A stretch of DNA of 64,000 nucleotides from Allopseudospirillum japonicum. GTDB lineage: Bacteria > Pseudomonadota > Gammaproteobacteria > Pseudomonadales > Halomonadaceae. Position numbers and translations under genes: made by a program. This document shows positions 48,976 to 57,605 of the stretch, piece by piece. The first letter of the stretch is position 1. Each line of letters opens with the position of its first letter. The stretch is taken from positions 62,001 through 126,000 of the forward strand of contig NZ_FNYH01000002.1 in NCBI RefSeq assembly GCF_900108915.1, read 5' to 3'. The notes beneath the pieces were generated by a model. That model made no database searches. It was not told the origin of the DNA and worked only from the letters and a program-made list of their open reading frames with translations.

Positions 48976-49938
48976 TTAATCAGCCCAGGTAAAGCTCATC
49001 GCTTGTGCCAGCGAATCCACTTTGAAAGCCAACATACACAGGCGATCTAAGCCTAACGCCACCCCGCTGCATTCTGGTAAGCCAGCCTCTAAAGCGGCTA
49101 ATAAATCGTAATCCGGTAGCACATCTTCTTTTGCCAAGGCTTGACGTTGTTCACGATCGGCTTGAAAGCGCCGTGCTTGTTCGTTGGCATCTTGTAATTC
49201 ATGGTAAGCATTCGCTATTTCAATACCTTGAATATAAAGCTCGGCACGTGCAGCGACAAGATCGCCATCTGTATTAGTAAATGTGCGGGCGAGTGCAGCT
49301 TGGGCAGCAGGAAACTCTGTTAACCAAAGGCGTGGATATCGATGTAACTGGGGTTCGACAGCGTGGGTAAAAATAACATCGAGATATTCTGTCATTGGCC
49401 AGTCTGTCTGTGGTGTATAGCCTAACACTTGAATCGCTTGTTTCTGGATTGCTTGCGCGCTAGCACGTAAAGGGTGTAGACCTGCGTAAGTTTGCATGGC
49501 CTCGATATAAGTGAGTGTCTGGCTGCTTTGCGTGCCGAGTACTTGATTGACTAAGGCCTCGACTTCTTGCTGCAAATCAGCCAGTGACCAGTCAGGGCGA
49601 TACCACTCTAACATGCTAAATTCGGGATGATGGTAACGACCGACTTCAGCACGACGAAAGCAACGGCTGTGTGTCCAGATTGGTCCGCTGCCTGCACATA
49701 AGAGGCGTTTCATATAAAATTCAGGCGAGGTTTGCAAATAAAGAGGTGGCTGGCTAGTGTGCAGCACGTAGGAATCTAGCCAAGGGTCGCAGCTACCACC
49801 ACGGCCCACAAAAGGCACTTCGACTTCTAAGACTTGGGCTTGAGCAAAAAAATGGCGAATTTGATTTAAAATAGCGGCACGCTGATGTAAATGGGGTATT
49901 TGAGCTCGAGGTTGCCAATGGGGTGCTTGCGCGGGCAT
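48976..49938 (-). CDS. epmA: Elongation factor P--(R)-beta-lysine ligase
   Basis: EpmA (PoxA/GenX) attaches beta-lysine to elongation factor P, helping ribosomes pass polyproline. The 320-residue protein is a class II lysyl-tRNA-synthetase catalytic core without the anticodon-binding domain. Motif 2 is FRRAEVGRYHHPEFSMLEWY and motif 3 is GVALGLDRLCML; EVEVPFVGRGG near the start fits the family. The partner epmB is not adjacent. AGGAAATC lies just before the ATG. Confidence 0.92.
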   Translation of the reverse strand: MPAQAPHWQPRAQIPHLHQRAAILNQIRHFFAQAQVLEVEVPFVGRGGSCDPWLDSYVLHTSQPPLYLQTSPEFYMKRLLCAGSGPIWTHSRCFRRAEVGRYHHPEFSMLEWYRPDWSLADLQQEVEALVNQVLGTQSSQTLTYIEAMQTYAGLHPLRASAQAIQKQAIQVLGYTPQTDWPMTEYLDVIFTHAVEPQLHRYPRLWLTEFPAAQAALARTFTNTDGDLVAARAELYIQGIEIANAYHELQDANEQARRFQADREQRQALAKEDVLPDYDLLAALEAGLPECSGVALGLDRLCMLAFKVDSLAQAMSFTWAD

Positions 49939-50003
49939 AAAAAGATTTCCTTAGTTAATCGAAAGTCTACACCCTAGCATTAAGCAAGCAAAAAAGTCTG
50001 TAA

Positions 50004-50029
50004 TAAAAAAGGCTGCTCTGGCAGCCTTT
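50004..50029 (-). terminator. Rho-independent terminator of the DUF2892 gene
   Basis: AAAGGCTGC/GCAGCCTTT with a four-base loop; on the minus strand it runs into TTTTTT. Confidence 0.85.
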
Positions 50030-50052
50030 GACGGTTGATAGACGCCTTGTTC

Positions 50053-50256
50053 CTATTGGAAGGCGCATCCGCTTTTTAAGCCTAATTTCTTGAAGATCAT
50101 AGCGGCAGGGCAAAAACCAGTGAAACTTGCTTGCACTAGATTGGCACCAATAAAGATAGTTAACCACATCCAATTAGGATGAACCCATTGGGTTAGGGCA
50201 ACACTTACCAGTACCATCACGCCTGCAAATGCGAGTAGGGCCTTATCTAGATTCAT
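50053..50256 (-). CDS. DUF2892 (YgaP transmembrane-like) protein
   Basis: A 67-residue membrane protein with two hydrophobic segments around VHPNWMWLTIFIGANLVQASFTGFCPAAMIFKKLG, the DUF2892 signature seen in the membrane part of the rhodanese YgaP. Here there is no rhodanese domain. The conserved cysteine in GFCP is kept. A sulfur-linked role is inferred from relatives. It has its own terminator. Confidence 0.82.
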   Translation of the reverse strand: MNLDKALLAFAGVMVLVSVALTQWVHPNWMWLTIFIGANLVQASFTGFCPAAMIFKKLGLKSGCAFQ

Positions 50257-50321
50257 GCGTCACCTCTAATTTGATTAAAAAAGATTTATCTAAATAAGTT
50301 TCATCTTATTTTATGGGCTTG

Positions 50322-51473
50322 TCAAGCCTTGGCTTGTCTGTCTTGGTGTACTTGTGAAATGTGCGGTTTTGAAATCGCCACTTGCGTACTTAAGTGATGT
50401 AAACCGGAGGATTTGTTAACCAAGCGATGTTGCCAATGTAAGGAAGCACTGGCTACACGGTTGCGCCCGTCTGCCTTGGCTTGATATAAGGCCAAACGTG
50501 CTTGGCGTAATAGATCAGAAACCCCGTATTGAGTCTGTGCGCTTAAACAGGCAACGCCAAAACTTGCAGTTACCCAAGGCACATCAGGACGGTTCTCATG
50601 AGGTAATCCCAACTCCAGTAAGGCTTGCCTTAAAGTTTGTGCATATGCCAAAGCTTGTTCCAATGCATGTGCCGGCAGTAAAAAAGCAAACTCGGCGCCG
50701 CCTAAACGCGCTAATAACGCACTTTGGATTGGAAATGCACGCATTTGTTGTTCAAGTAAATAAGCAACTTCTTGCAAGCAACGATCCCCTGCAGGCATGC
50801 CATAAAAATCGTTGTAGCCTTTGAAAGCATCCAAATCCATAAGGATAAGACTGATAGGTTGGCCAAGAAAAGCATGATGTTGCCAATATTCATACAGGCT
50901 TTGTTCAAATTGGCGTTGATTGGCTAATAAGGTGACAGGGTCTCTTTCTTGCAGGAGTTGGAGTTGATCTTGTTGGTGTTTGTATTGGCTAATATCCTGT
51001 ATCAAGGCAATAAAACGGTGTGGTACAGCATCTTCATAAGTACAGGGCGTGATGACCATATCAACCCATAAATAACTACCATCTTTACGTAGAAAGCGTT
51101 TTTCCATACGGTAACGTTCACGCTGCCCACGTATCAATTCTTTTAGCAATTGACTTTCATGATAAATGTCATCTGCATGGGTAATTTCACGGAAGTTGCG
51201 TCCAATCAGGTCTTGCTCTCTATATTGTAGCCAGTGCGTGAATAAGGTATTTGCTTGGATAAGGGTGCCGTTGCGATCAGCAATAGCCAGAGCGCAAGGC
51301 GCGTGTTTCCAAACTTGCTGCCAAGTGTAAGCGGCTTGATCCAGTGTTTTGCGTCGATGCAAACGGCGCCCTCGATAACTCAACCCGCCTAATAATAAAA
51401 GCGCGAAAAAGCCTATGCCTAACAGCACATGTAATAAAGGTTGAAACAGAAAAGCCATCAGGTTATTGGCCAT
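50322..51473 (-). CDS. PAS-GGDEF protein with a degenerate GGAEF active site
   Basis: A 383-residue membrane-anchored signalling protein. One N-terminal membrane segment (about 10-32) is followed by a PAS domain (about 48-165, with the PAC tail HRFIALIQDISQYKHQ) and a GGDEF domain. The domain keeps LILMDLDAFKGYNDFYGMPAGD, but the signature is GGAEF (258-262): the third residue, which normally binds metal, is alanine. The N-terminal RDPVTLLANQRQF also differs from the usual RDxLTGLxNRR. No RxxD inhibitory site is seen. It may be an inactive GTP- or c-di-GMP-binding receptor rather than a diguanylate cyclase. Confidence 0.88.
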   Translation of the reverse strand: MANNLMAFLFQPLLHVLLGIGFFALLLLGGLSYRGRRLHRRKTLDQAAYTWQQVWKHAPCALAIADRNGTLIQANTLFTHWLQYREQDLIGRNFREITHADDIYHESQLLKELIRGQRERYRMEKRFLRKDGSYLWVDMVITPCTYEDAVPHRFIALIQDISQYKHQQDQLQLLQERDPVTLLANQRQFEQSLYEYWQHHAFLGQPISLILMDLDAFKGYNDFYGMPAGDRCLQEVAYLLEQQMRAFPIQSALLARLGGAEFAFLLPAHALEQALAYAQTLRQALLELGLPHENRPDVPWVTASFGVACLSAQTQYGVSDLLRQARLALYQAKADGRNRVASASLHWQHRLVNKSSGLHHLSTQVAISKPHISQVHQDRQAKA

Positions 51474-51780
51474 AAAGCAGGTACAAGCTCAATCGACTAG
51501 AAGATAATAGATGTCAGCACGGTCGCTTGAGCTTGTTTCATCGAAAAGCTGGCATCCTTAAACCTTCAAACAGCGTCCTTACTTTATGTCCCAAGCGACA
51601 GCAAAGGGTTTGAGTGAGTGTATTAAGCTGGCAAGAAAAAACAAGCTTTAGCGTGTATAGACCTGTATGGTTAGGTAGATTTTGCGGCAGAATTGATTGT
51701 CTTTCTGGTCACTGTACCTAAAAAAATGAGCGACTACAGGGGGCTGACGAATATGGTTTTGGTGAGTAAAGTGTACAAAA

Positions 51781-51797
51781 ATACCTAGCCTAGGTAT
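51781..51797. repeat. Perfect inverted repeat ATACCTAG-C-CTAGGTAT
   Basis: Two 8-base arms around one base, upstream of the flagellar promoter. The arm is shared in part with AACCTAGGTT at 51991-52000 just above the sigma-54 element. It could be a regulator-binding site. Confidence 0.5.
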
Positions 51798-52009
51798 CTA
51801 CTGCAGGTAAATGTAAACGAGTCAGGTATAAAGTCTAAGTAAAGTCACAGATTGGTATTAAGATTCACATCCTGATATAGAATCTTGCTAGGGACAAGTC
51901 TTGGTATCAGGTAGAGTAGGCCTAATTAAAACATCTAAGGGATTCTAGCCGGATTTTTGCTGAAATAACAAGCCTATATTTTGCATCAATAACCTAGGTT
52001 GGCAATAAG

Positions 52010-52025
52010 CGGTAAGAATTTTGCA
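52010..52025 (+). promoter_or_regulatory. Candidate sigma-54 promoter of the fliE operon
   Basis: GG at 52011 and GC at 52023 are ten bases apart as required, within CGGTAAGAATTTTGCA; the -12 half TTGCA is perfect and the -24 half is partial. It lies about 140 bases before fliE. Flagellar fliE operons of Pseudomonas and relatives use sigma-54, so the assignment fits. Confidence 0.5.
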
Positions 52026-52163
52026 TCTGCAGAATATTGGCTGTGGTGTTTTGTCATCCTAGCCCTGTACAATGCCTTGTATTTAACCCCATAAAAGGTA
52101 GCGTATTATCAATTTACTAGTATCAGCAAAGGTGAATGGATTCAAGCTGTGGAGAGATAAACC

Positions 52164-52568
52164 ATGATAGAACGAGCCGATATTCATGCGGTAGTTGCGC
52201 AAATCCGCGCCCAACAAACTCAATTGCGCCCCGAACCCCCACAAGCATTGCCAACACCCACAGGCCCAGGCTTGGTTGATGCGTTAAAATCAACGCAAGA
52301 AGGTGGGTTGCAAGCTGATCTGACCCAAGTGCAAGCAAGCCAAGCCCCTTCTTTTGCAAGCATGTTAAAGCAAGCAATTAATAATGTGAATGACTTGCAA
52401 AAAGAAGCCGGAGATTTGCGGACGCGTTATGAGTTAGGTGATCCAGATGTTGATATTGTCAATGTGATGATTGCTGCACAAAAATCTAGTGTTAGTTTTG
52501 AAGCCATGAGTCAAGTAAGAAACCGCCTCGTCAGTGCTTATCAAGAAGTCATGCGGATGCCAATTTAA
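52164..52568 (+). CDS. fliE: Flagellar hook-basal body protein FliE
   Basis: FliE joins the MS ring to the rod. The 134-residue protein ends with the FliE signature NVNDLQKEAGDLRTRYELGDPDVDIVNVMIAAQKSSVSFEAMSQVRNRLVSAYQEVMRM. GGAGAGA is ahead of the ATG. The first 60 residues are proline- and glutamine-rich and longer than in many FliE. It leads the flagellar cluster and is about 235 bases from fliF. Confidence 0.92.
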   Translation: MIERADIHAVVAQIRAQQTQLRPEPPQALPTPTGPGLVDALKSTQEGGLQADLTQVQASQAPSFASMLKQAINNVNDLQKEAGDLRTRYELGDPDVDIVNVMIAAQKSSVSFEAMSQVRNRLVSAYQEVMRMPI

Positions 52569-52803
52569 TATCAGATAGATATCAATTTGTAAGCAAATGA
52601 CTTACTGAAGACAAATAGGCGCCTGCTTAAGGGCAAGAACCTAAAATCATCCCAAGCAAGGCTTAAAAGGCGCGTGCTAAAGATGTTCACTCGAATATCA
52701 ATCGGTTAGTATAAGGCACATTTAAGCTAGAGCGAGGGGCTACTTACCTAAGCTAAGCATGCACTTAGGCTGCTGAATACCTATGACTGATTAGGGTAAT
52801 TGA
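52569..52803. other. Gap between fliE and fliF
   Basis: 235 bases without coding potential. A GGCACATTTAAGC string resembles a sigma-54 element but the GG-GC spacing is nine, one short, so I do not call it. A second promoter for fliF is possible. Confidence 0.3.
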
Positions 52804-54564
52804 ATGGAAAATCCGCCGGTAAAAGCTGAAAATGAAGCTCAAAACAGTGCCGCGCAGGACAAGACGACTGAGACTAATAACGCAGGTGCTTCTGGCTCAA
52901 ATAAGAAAGAACCCCCTGCGTTTAAAGTTTTGGATGGCTTCAATCGCTTAGACATTCTTCGTCAAGCTGGGTTGCTTTTTGGATTTGCTGCAAGTATCGC
53001 GATTGGTTTTGCAGTGGTCATGTGGTCGCAAGAAGAAAATTATCGCCCGCTACTGAGTAGCTTGAACAATGATTTAAATTCAGCGTCTATCATGGAAATT
53101 CTGGAAACTAACCAGATTGAATACAAGGTTGATCCCAACAGTGGCGCCTTGCTTGTACCTGCTGACCAGATTTACAACGCCCGCATGAAAGTGGCTGCGG
53201 CAGATCTGGGTAAAACCGATATGCTCGGTTATGAGCTTCTGGATCAAGAACAAGCGCTAGGCACCAGCCAGTTTATGGAAACTGCGCGCTATCGACGTAG
53301 TTTAGAAGGTGAACTAGCACGTACTATTTCTAGCTTGAAATCTGTACGCCATGCGCGGGTACATTTGGCCATTCCTAAACAGTCTGTGTTTTTGCGTGAT
53401 CAGCGTAAGCCTTCTGCTTCCGTGTTTTTGACTTTGAGTGGCAGTCAAGGCTTAGATAAAGCGCAAGCCAATTCTATTGTAAATTTGGTCGCCTCCAGCG
53501 TACCTGAGATGAATCCTACTGAGGTTACCTTGGTGGATCAAAATGGGAATTTGTTGTCTGGCTTGCTGGATAAAAAGGATTCGCTTGACCAAGAAATGCA
53601 ACGCCAGTTGGAATATGTGCGCAAAGTTGAGCAGACTTTAACTGAAAGAGTGCGCAATTTATTAGAGCCTATTGTAGGTGCAGGACGTTTCCAAGCGGCG
53701 GTTTCTGTTGATATTGACTTTACGCAAGTCGAGCAGAGCGAAGAGCAGTTTAATCCGGATTTGCCTGCAGTGCGTTCTGAACAACTGCTGACAGAAAGAC
53801 GTAATGGGGATTTTGGTCCGCAAGGGATTCCAGGAGCTTTATCTAATCAGCCACCTCGCACGGGAGAAGCGCCTGAGATCGCAGGTAATGGCGCAGGTGG
53901 TGGTGAGGGTGATCCGCTCAATACTAAATCGCAAACCACCAGAAACTATGAGTTAGATCGTACGCTCAGTTACACTCGTAATCAGGTGGGACGCACCCAG
54001 CGGCTGAGTGTTGCTGTGGTGGTCGATGATATGATAGTGCGCTTGCCAGTGACAGAAGAAGGCGGTGAGGCTGGTGCCGATCGTCGTCCGTGGGATGAAA
54101 ACGAGTTACAGCGTTTAACGCAGCTGGTGCAAGATGCGGTGGGTTATCGTGCCTCACGGGGTGATAGTGTAAGTGTGATTAACACGCCTTTTGTGGACTC
54201 ACAAGATAACTTATTGCCTGATATTCCCATTTGGGAACAACCTTGGTTCTGGGATCTAGCCAAGCAAGTGCTTGCTGGCCTTTTCATTTTGATTCTTATC
54301 TTTGGTGTCCTTCGGCCTATCTTGCGCAATCTCGCCAGTGCTGCCGATAACAAGGATTTGGAAGAGGCTGAACTGGAAGCGATTCCTGCAATCGACAGTG
54401 ATTTAAGTGATGATCAAGTCACCTTAAGTGCTTCAGATGATCCTTTATTGGCACCACCAAGCGATTCTTACGAACGTCAGTTAAATGCTATTCGTTCGCT
54501 AATAGCTGAAGATCCTGGCCGTGTGGCCCAAGTAGTCAGACAGTGGTTGAATTCCGATGAGTGA
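52804..54564 (+). CDS. fliF: Flagellar MS-ring protein FliF
   Basis: FliF forms the MS ring in the inner membrane. The 586-residue protein has two membrane segments (about 54-74 and 478-500), the secretin-like ring motifs YRPLLSSLNNDLNSASIMEILE, GYELLDQEQALGTSQFMETARYRRSLEGELARTI and the VASSVPEMNPTEVTLVDQNGNLLS strand, and a C-terminal FliG-binding helix DPGRVAQVVRQWLNSDE. Length is normal. Its end overlaps fliG by eight bases. Confidence 0.95.
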   Translation: MENPPVKAENEAQNSAAQDKTTETNNAGASGSNKKEPPAFKVLDGFNRLDILRQAGLLFGFAASIAIGFAVVMWSQEENYRPLLSSLNNDLNSASIMEILETNQIEYKVDPNSGALLVPADQIYNARMKVAAADLGKTDMLGYELLDQEQALGTSQFMETARYRRSLEGELARTISSLKSVRHARVHLAIPKQSVFLRDQRKPSASVFLTLSGSQGLDKAQANSIVNLVASSVPEMNPTEVTLVDQNGNLLSGLLDKKDSLDQEMQRQLEYVRKVEQTLTERVRNLLEPIVGAGRFQAAVSVDIDFTQVEQSEEQFNPDLPAVRSEQLLTERRNGDFGPQGIPGALSNQPPRTGEAPEIAGNGAGGGEGDPLNTKSQTTRNYELDRTLSYTRNQVGRTQRLSVAVVVDDMIVRLPVTEEGGEAGADRRPWDENELQRLTQLVQDAVGYRASRGDSVSVINTPFVDSQDNLLPDIPIWEQPWFWDLAKQVLAGLFILILIFGVLRPILRNLASAADNKDLEEAELEAIPAIDSDLSDDQVTLSASDDPLLAPPSDSYERQLNAIRSLIAEDPGRVAQVVRQWLNSDE

Positions 54565-55573
54565 TGATGATAGCTACTCCAGCCACCTAGCTCCGGTGGA
54601 GCGGGCGGCCATTCTCATGTTGACCTTGGGTGAATCTGATGCAGCCCAAGTGCTCAAGCATATGGGGCCTAAAGAAGTACAAAGTATCGGCACGGCCATG
54701 TCACAGCTGAAAAACGTCAGTCGTGTTCAAGTGGAAGAAGTGCTCAGCGACTTTTTAGAATCTGTGGGCGATCAAACTGGGTTAGGCGTAGGTGCGGATA
54801 ATTATATTCGTAAGATGCTGACCGAGGCACTAGGGGAAGATAAAGCCAATGGCTTAATTGACCGGATTTTGCTTGGCGGTAATACCACAGGCTTGGATAC
54901 GCTCAAATGGATGGAGTCGCGGGCAATCGCTGACATTATCCGCTATGAGCACCCGCAGATTCAGGCGATTGTGCTTTCTTATTTGGATGCGGATCAATCG
55001 GCGGAAGTGCTTAAATTCTTTGATCCTAAAGTGCGTTTAGATGTCATGCTCAGGGTGGCAGCACTTGAGTCTGTGCAGCCACAAGCATTGCAAGAACTTA
55101 ACGATATTTTAGAGAAGCAGTTCTCAGGTTCCAGTGGTACGCAAACCACCAGCATGGGTGGGGTGAAAGTGGTTGCCAATATCATGAACAATGTGGAAGG
55201 TTCAGTTGAAGGCGAATTGATGGATGCGATTAAAGAGGTGGATGAAGCCTTGGCTGAGGAAATCGCTGATCTGATGTTTGTCTTTGATAACCTGGTCGAT
55301 GTGGATGATCGCGACTTGCAAACCTTGCTGCGTGAGATCCAGCCAGAAACCTTGGTGTTGGCACTGAAAGGCGCAGATGTACGCGTACAAGAAAAAATCT
55401 TTAAGAATATGTCTAAGCGTGCCTCTGAACTCTTACGTGATGACCTAGAAGCACAAGGACCTGTCAAAGTCAGTGAGGTAGAAATCTCACAAAAAGAAAT
55501 TCTCGCTGTTGCACGTCGTTTGGCTGATGAAGGCACGATCAGCCTAGGATCAGGCAGCGATCAGATGATCTAG
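54557..55573 (+). CDS. fliG: Flagellar motor switch protein FliG
   Basis: FliG links the MS ring to the stator and sets torque. The 338-residue protein has the N-terminal FliF-binding domain (ERAAILMLTLGESDAAQVLKHM), the middle EHPQIQAIVLSYLDADQSAEVLKFF and the C-terminal torque domain with IADLMFVFDNLVDVDDRDLQTLLREI, LALKGADVRVQEKIFKNMSKRASELLRDDL. The conserved charged residues of the torque helix are present. It overlaps the end of fliF by eight bases. Confidence 0.96.
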   Translation: MSDDDSYSSHLAPVERAAILMLTLGESDAAQVLKHMGPKEVQSIGTAMSQLKNVSRVQVEEVLSDFLESVGDQTGLGVGADNYIRKMLTEALGEDKANGLIDRILLGGNTTGLDTLKWMESRAIADIIRYEHPQIQAIVLSYLDADQSAEVLKFFDPKVRLDVMLRVAALESVQPQALQELNDILEKQFSGSSGTQTTSMGGVKVVANIMNNVEGSVEGELMDAIKEVDEALAEEIADLMFVFDNLVDVDDRDLQTLLREIQPETLVLALKGADVRVQEKIFKNMSKRASELLRDDLEAQGPVKVSEVEISQKEILAVARRLADEGTISLGSGSDQMI

Positions 55574-55601
55574 TCCTTAGCGTTGCTTAGGTAACTTGCA
55601 A

Positions 55602-57602
55602 ATGAAAAATCGCATGTCAAGGATTCCCGCTGCTGATAAAGCGGATTACCAACGCTGGGAGATGCCTGATTTAACAGGGATCAACCGGCGTATTCGTGAG
55701 CGTTTGCAAGAAATTGAGCAAGCCGAACAACAAGAGGAAGCAGCGACACCCGAACCTACACCAGAAGAAATTGCCGCAGAAAAAGCGGCACAAGCCCGCC
55801 TTGCACGTGAGCAAGAATTGGCACAGATTCGTGAGCAAGCCTATCAAGAAGGCTTTACTCAAGGTCAACAAGCAGGTTTGGAGCAAGGCTACCAAGATGG
55901 ATTTGCTCAAGGCCAGCAAGCAGGCCATACGCAAGGGTTAGAACAAGGGATACAAGAAGGGATTCAAGAAGGGTTAAATCAGGGGCAAGAGCAGTTAGAT
56001 CAAATTAAAAGTCGTCTACAGCATTTGATTCAACATTTACGTGAGCCTTTGGCACGTCAAGATGATGAATTAGAAGAAGTCTTACTTAGTTTGGTGCAAA
56101 TGCTGTGTCAGGCGATCTTGCTGCGTGAGCTCAGTATTAACCGTCGCCACCTACTGATGATAGTGCGCGAAGCGATTCAGGCTTTGCCACCGATGTCAGA
56201 ACGCTTATTTGTGTATGTCCATCCGGAAGATATTGAGCTTGCTGGTGAAGCTTGTGCGGGAGTTCCTGAGGCGTGCCGCGTTTTTGCCGATGAGAATATG
56301 ACCCCAGGCGGTTGCCGAGTGGAAACGCAAAATAGCTTAGTTGACTATACTTTTGAGCGTCGCTTTCAAGATATTTTGCGCCTTGCGGTAGAAAAGCGTT
56401 ATAGCCAAGCCCTACCACAACCGCATCCACAAGAAGATTTGGATGCGTGGGAGGAAGCTTACTTGCCTGCAGAAGCACAGGCGCAGGTATCTAGTTCACC
56501 CGCACAAGCTTTGGAATGGCAAGATGTTGTGCCTGTGATTGATGATCTGCAAGACTTGTCGCAAGAGTTAAAAGCCTTGCGTGCTTTGCGGCAAGGGCCT
56601 TTTGTCGCGAAAGCGAATTGGCAAATTGAAGATGATGAGATGCTGGACGCTGAAACTTCAGTAGCTGTTGGCCCTGAAGTCGAGCAAGCCACTGAGACAC
56701 AAGAAAAAGATCAACAAGAAGACGTTGCAGAAACGACGGATGTTGCACCAAGTTCCGATATGAGTGCAGCAGATGAAGCGATATCCGATACATCAGAGAC
56801 ACCAGAGGCAGTCTCATCTGACATCTTGGAAACCGCTGAAGTCTCGTCGGAACCGCTTGATACCCAGCAGCCAGAAAATCAATGTCAAGATCAGCCTACT
56901 GCTGAGCTTGAACAAGCACTTGAAGAGGATAGGGCGACTCAAGTAGAAGAGATGCCTGAAGAAACGGCCTCTACATCCTCTGTGGAAGAGACGCCGTCGC
57001 TTGCGGACGAGGCTTCTGCACAAGCTGTAGAGGACGCTTTGCCATCTGATATGCCTGAAGAAGTACCAGAAAATCAGGCGATAGAGCCTTTGGAGAAGGA
57101 TGATCTCATGCCAGATACACGGACAGGCGCTTGGCCTGAAGATATTGAACCTTTAGATACTGCGGTTTTAGGCGAAGTACCGCCTTTACCGCCTGCAGAA
57201 AGCTTGGAACCGACACCTTCCATGCCGTTAGAGCCTGCGTCTTACGCGAGTTTAGAAGACTTAGAACCTTTGCAAACTTGGCCAGGCTTACAGGATGCAG
57301 AGCATTTGTGGGAACCACAGGCACCAAGTGCTGAGCAAAAACTAGCGACGAATGCAGCTGTGATTGAAGATCGTTATCTTCCGGATGAAGAAGAACAAGC
57401 AGTGCCTTTAGATGAAGCCTTGGATTTAAGTGCTTTCGAAGCCGAAGAAAATACCCCGCTGGAAAAAGCTAAAACCAGCGAAGATACGGATAAGGCCAAG
57501 CTAGAACAGGTACAAAGTCAACTCAACCCAGAAGCAGCCCAGTGGGATGATTTGGACTTAGAACAGTTATTTACTGATGATAAGCAAACGAAGGAGCCCT
57601 AA
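55602..57602 (+). CDS. fliH: Flagellar export regulator FliH with a very long acidic C-terminal extension
   Basis: FliH is the stator of the flagellar export ATPase FliI. Residues 1 to about 267 are a normal FliH: the RWEMPDL N-terminus, a glycine-repeat coil (EGFTQGQQAGLEQGYQDGFAQGQQAG and further QG steps) and the FliI-binding domain ending near FQDILRLAVEKRY. The frame then runs on for about 400 more residues, rich in Glu, Asp, Ser and Pro, with EPL(D/E/Q) motifs at 417, 495, 516 and 555 and a terminal WDDLDLEQLF (648-657). Typical FliH is 220-280 residues. AGG ten bases ahead fits the ATG at 55602. The stop lies two bases before fliI. Confidence 0.9.
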   Translation: MKNRMSRIPAADKADYQRWEMPDLTGINRRIRERLQEIEQAEQQEEAATPEPTPEEIAAEKAAQARLAREQELAQIREQAYQEGFTQGQQAGLEQGYQDGFAQGQQAGHTQGLEQGIQEGIQEGLNQGQEQLDQIKSRLQHLIQHLREPLARQDDELEEVLLSLVQMLCQAILLRELSINRRHLLMIVREAIQALPPMSERLFVYVHPEDIELAGEACAGVPEACRVFADENMTPGGCRVETQNSLVDYTFERRFQDILRLAVEKRYSQALPQPHPQEDLDAWEEAYLPAEAQAQVSSSPAQALEWQDVVPVIDDLQDLSQELKALRALRQGPFVAKANWQIEDDEMLDAETSVAVGPEVEQATETQEKDQQEDVAETTDVAPSSDMSAADEAISDTSETPEAVSSDILETAEVSSEPLDTQQPENQCQDQPTAELEQALEEDRATQVEEMPEETASTSSVEETPSLADEASAQAVEDALPSDMPEEVPENQAIEPLEKDDLMPDTRTGAWPEDIEPLDTAVLGEVPPLPPAESLEPTPSMPLEPASYASLEDLEPLQTWPGLQDAEHLWEPQAPSAEQKLATNAAVIEDRYLPDEEEQAVPLDEALDLSAFEAEENTPLEKAKTSEDTDKAKLEQVQSQLNPEAAQWDDLDLEQLFTDDKQTKEP

Positions 57603-57605
57603 TTT

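Larger units (their letters stand above)
51474..52163. other. 690-base region upstream of fliE
   Basis: No coding frame is supported. It holds the putative sigma-54 promoter for fliE and two inverted repeats built on CCTAGG: ATACCTAG-C-CTAGGTAT (51781-51797) and AACCTAGGTT (51991-52000). Its length suggests that activator sites for the flagellar regulator lie here. Confidence 0.5.

Noticed and set aside
52700-52740. Sigma-54-like GGCAC element before fliF
   Set aside because: GG and GC are nine bases apart instead of ten and no TTGC follows.
54994-55536. 180-residue minus-strand frame inside fliG
   Set aside because: Serine/threonine-rich antisense shadow of a certain gene, with no ribosome site.
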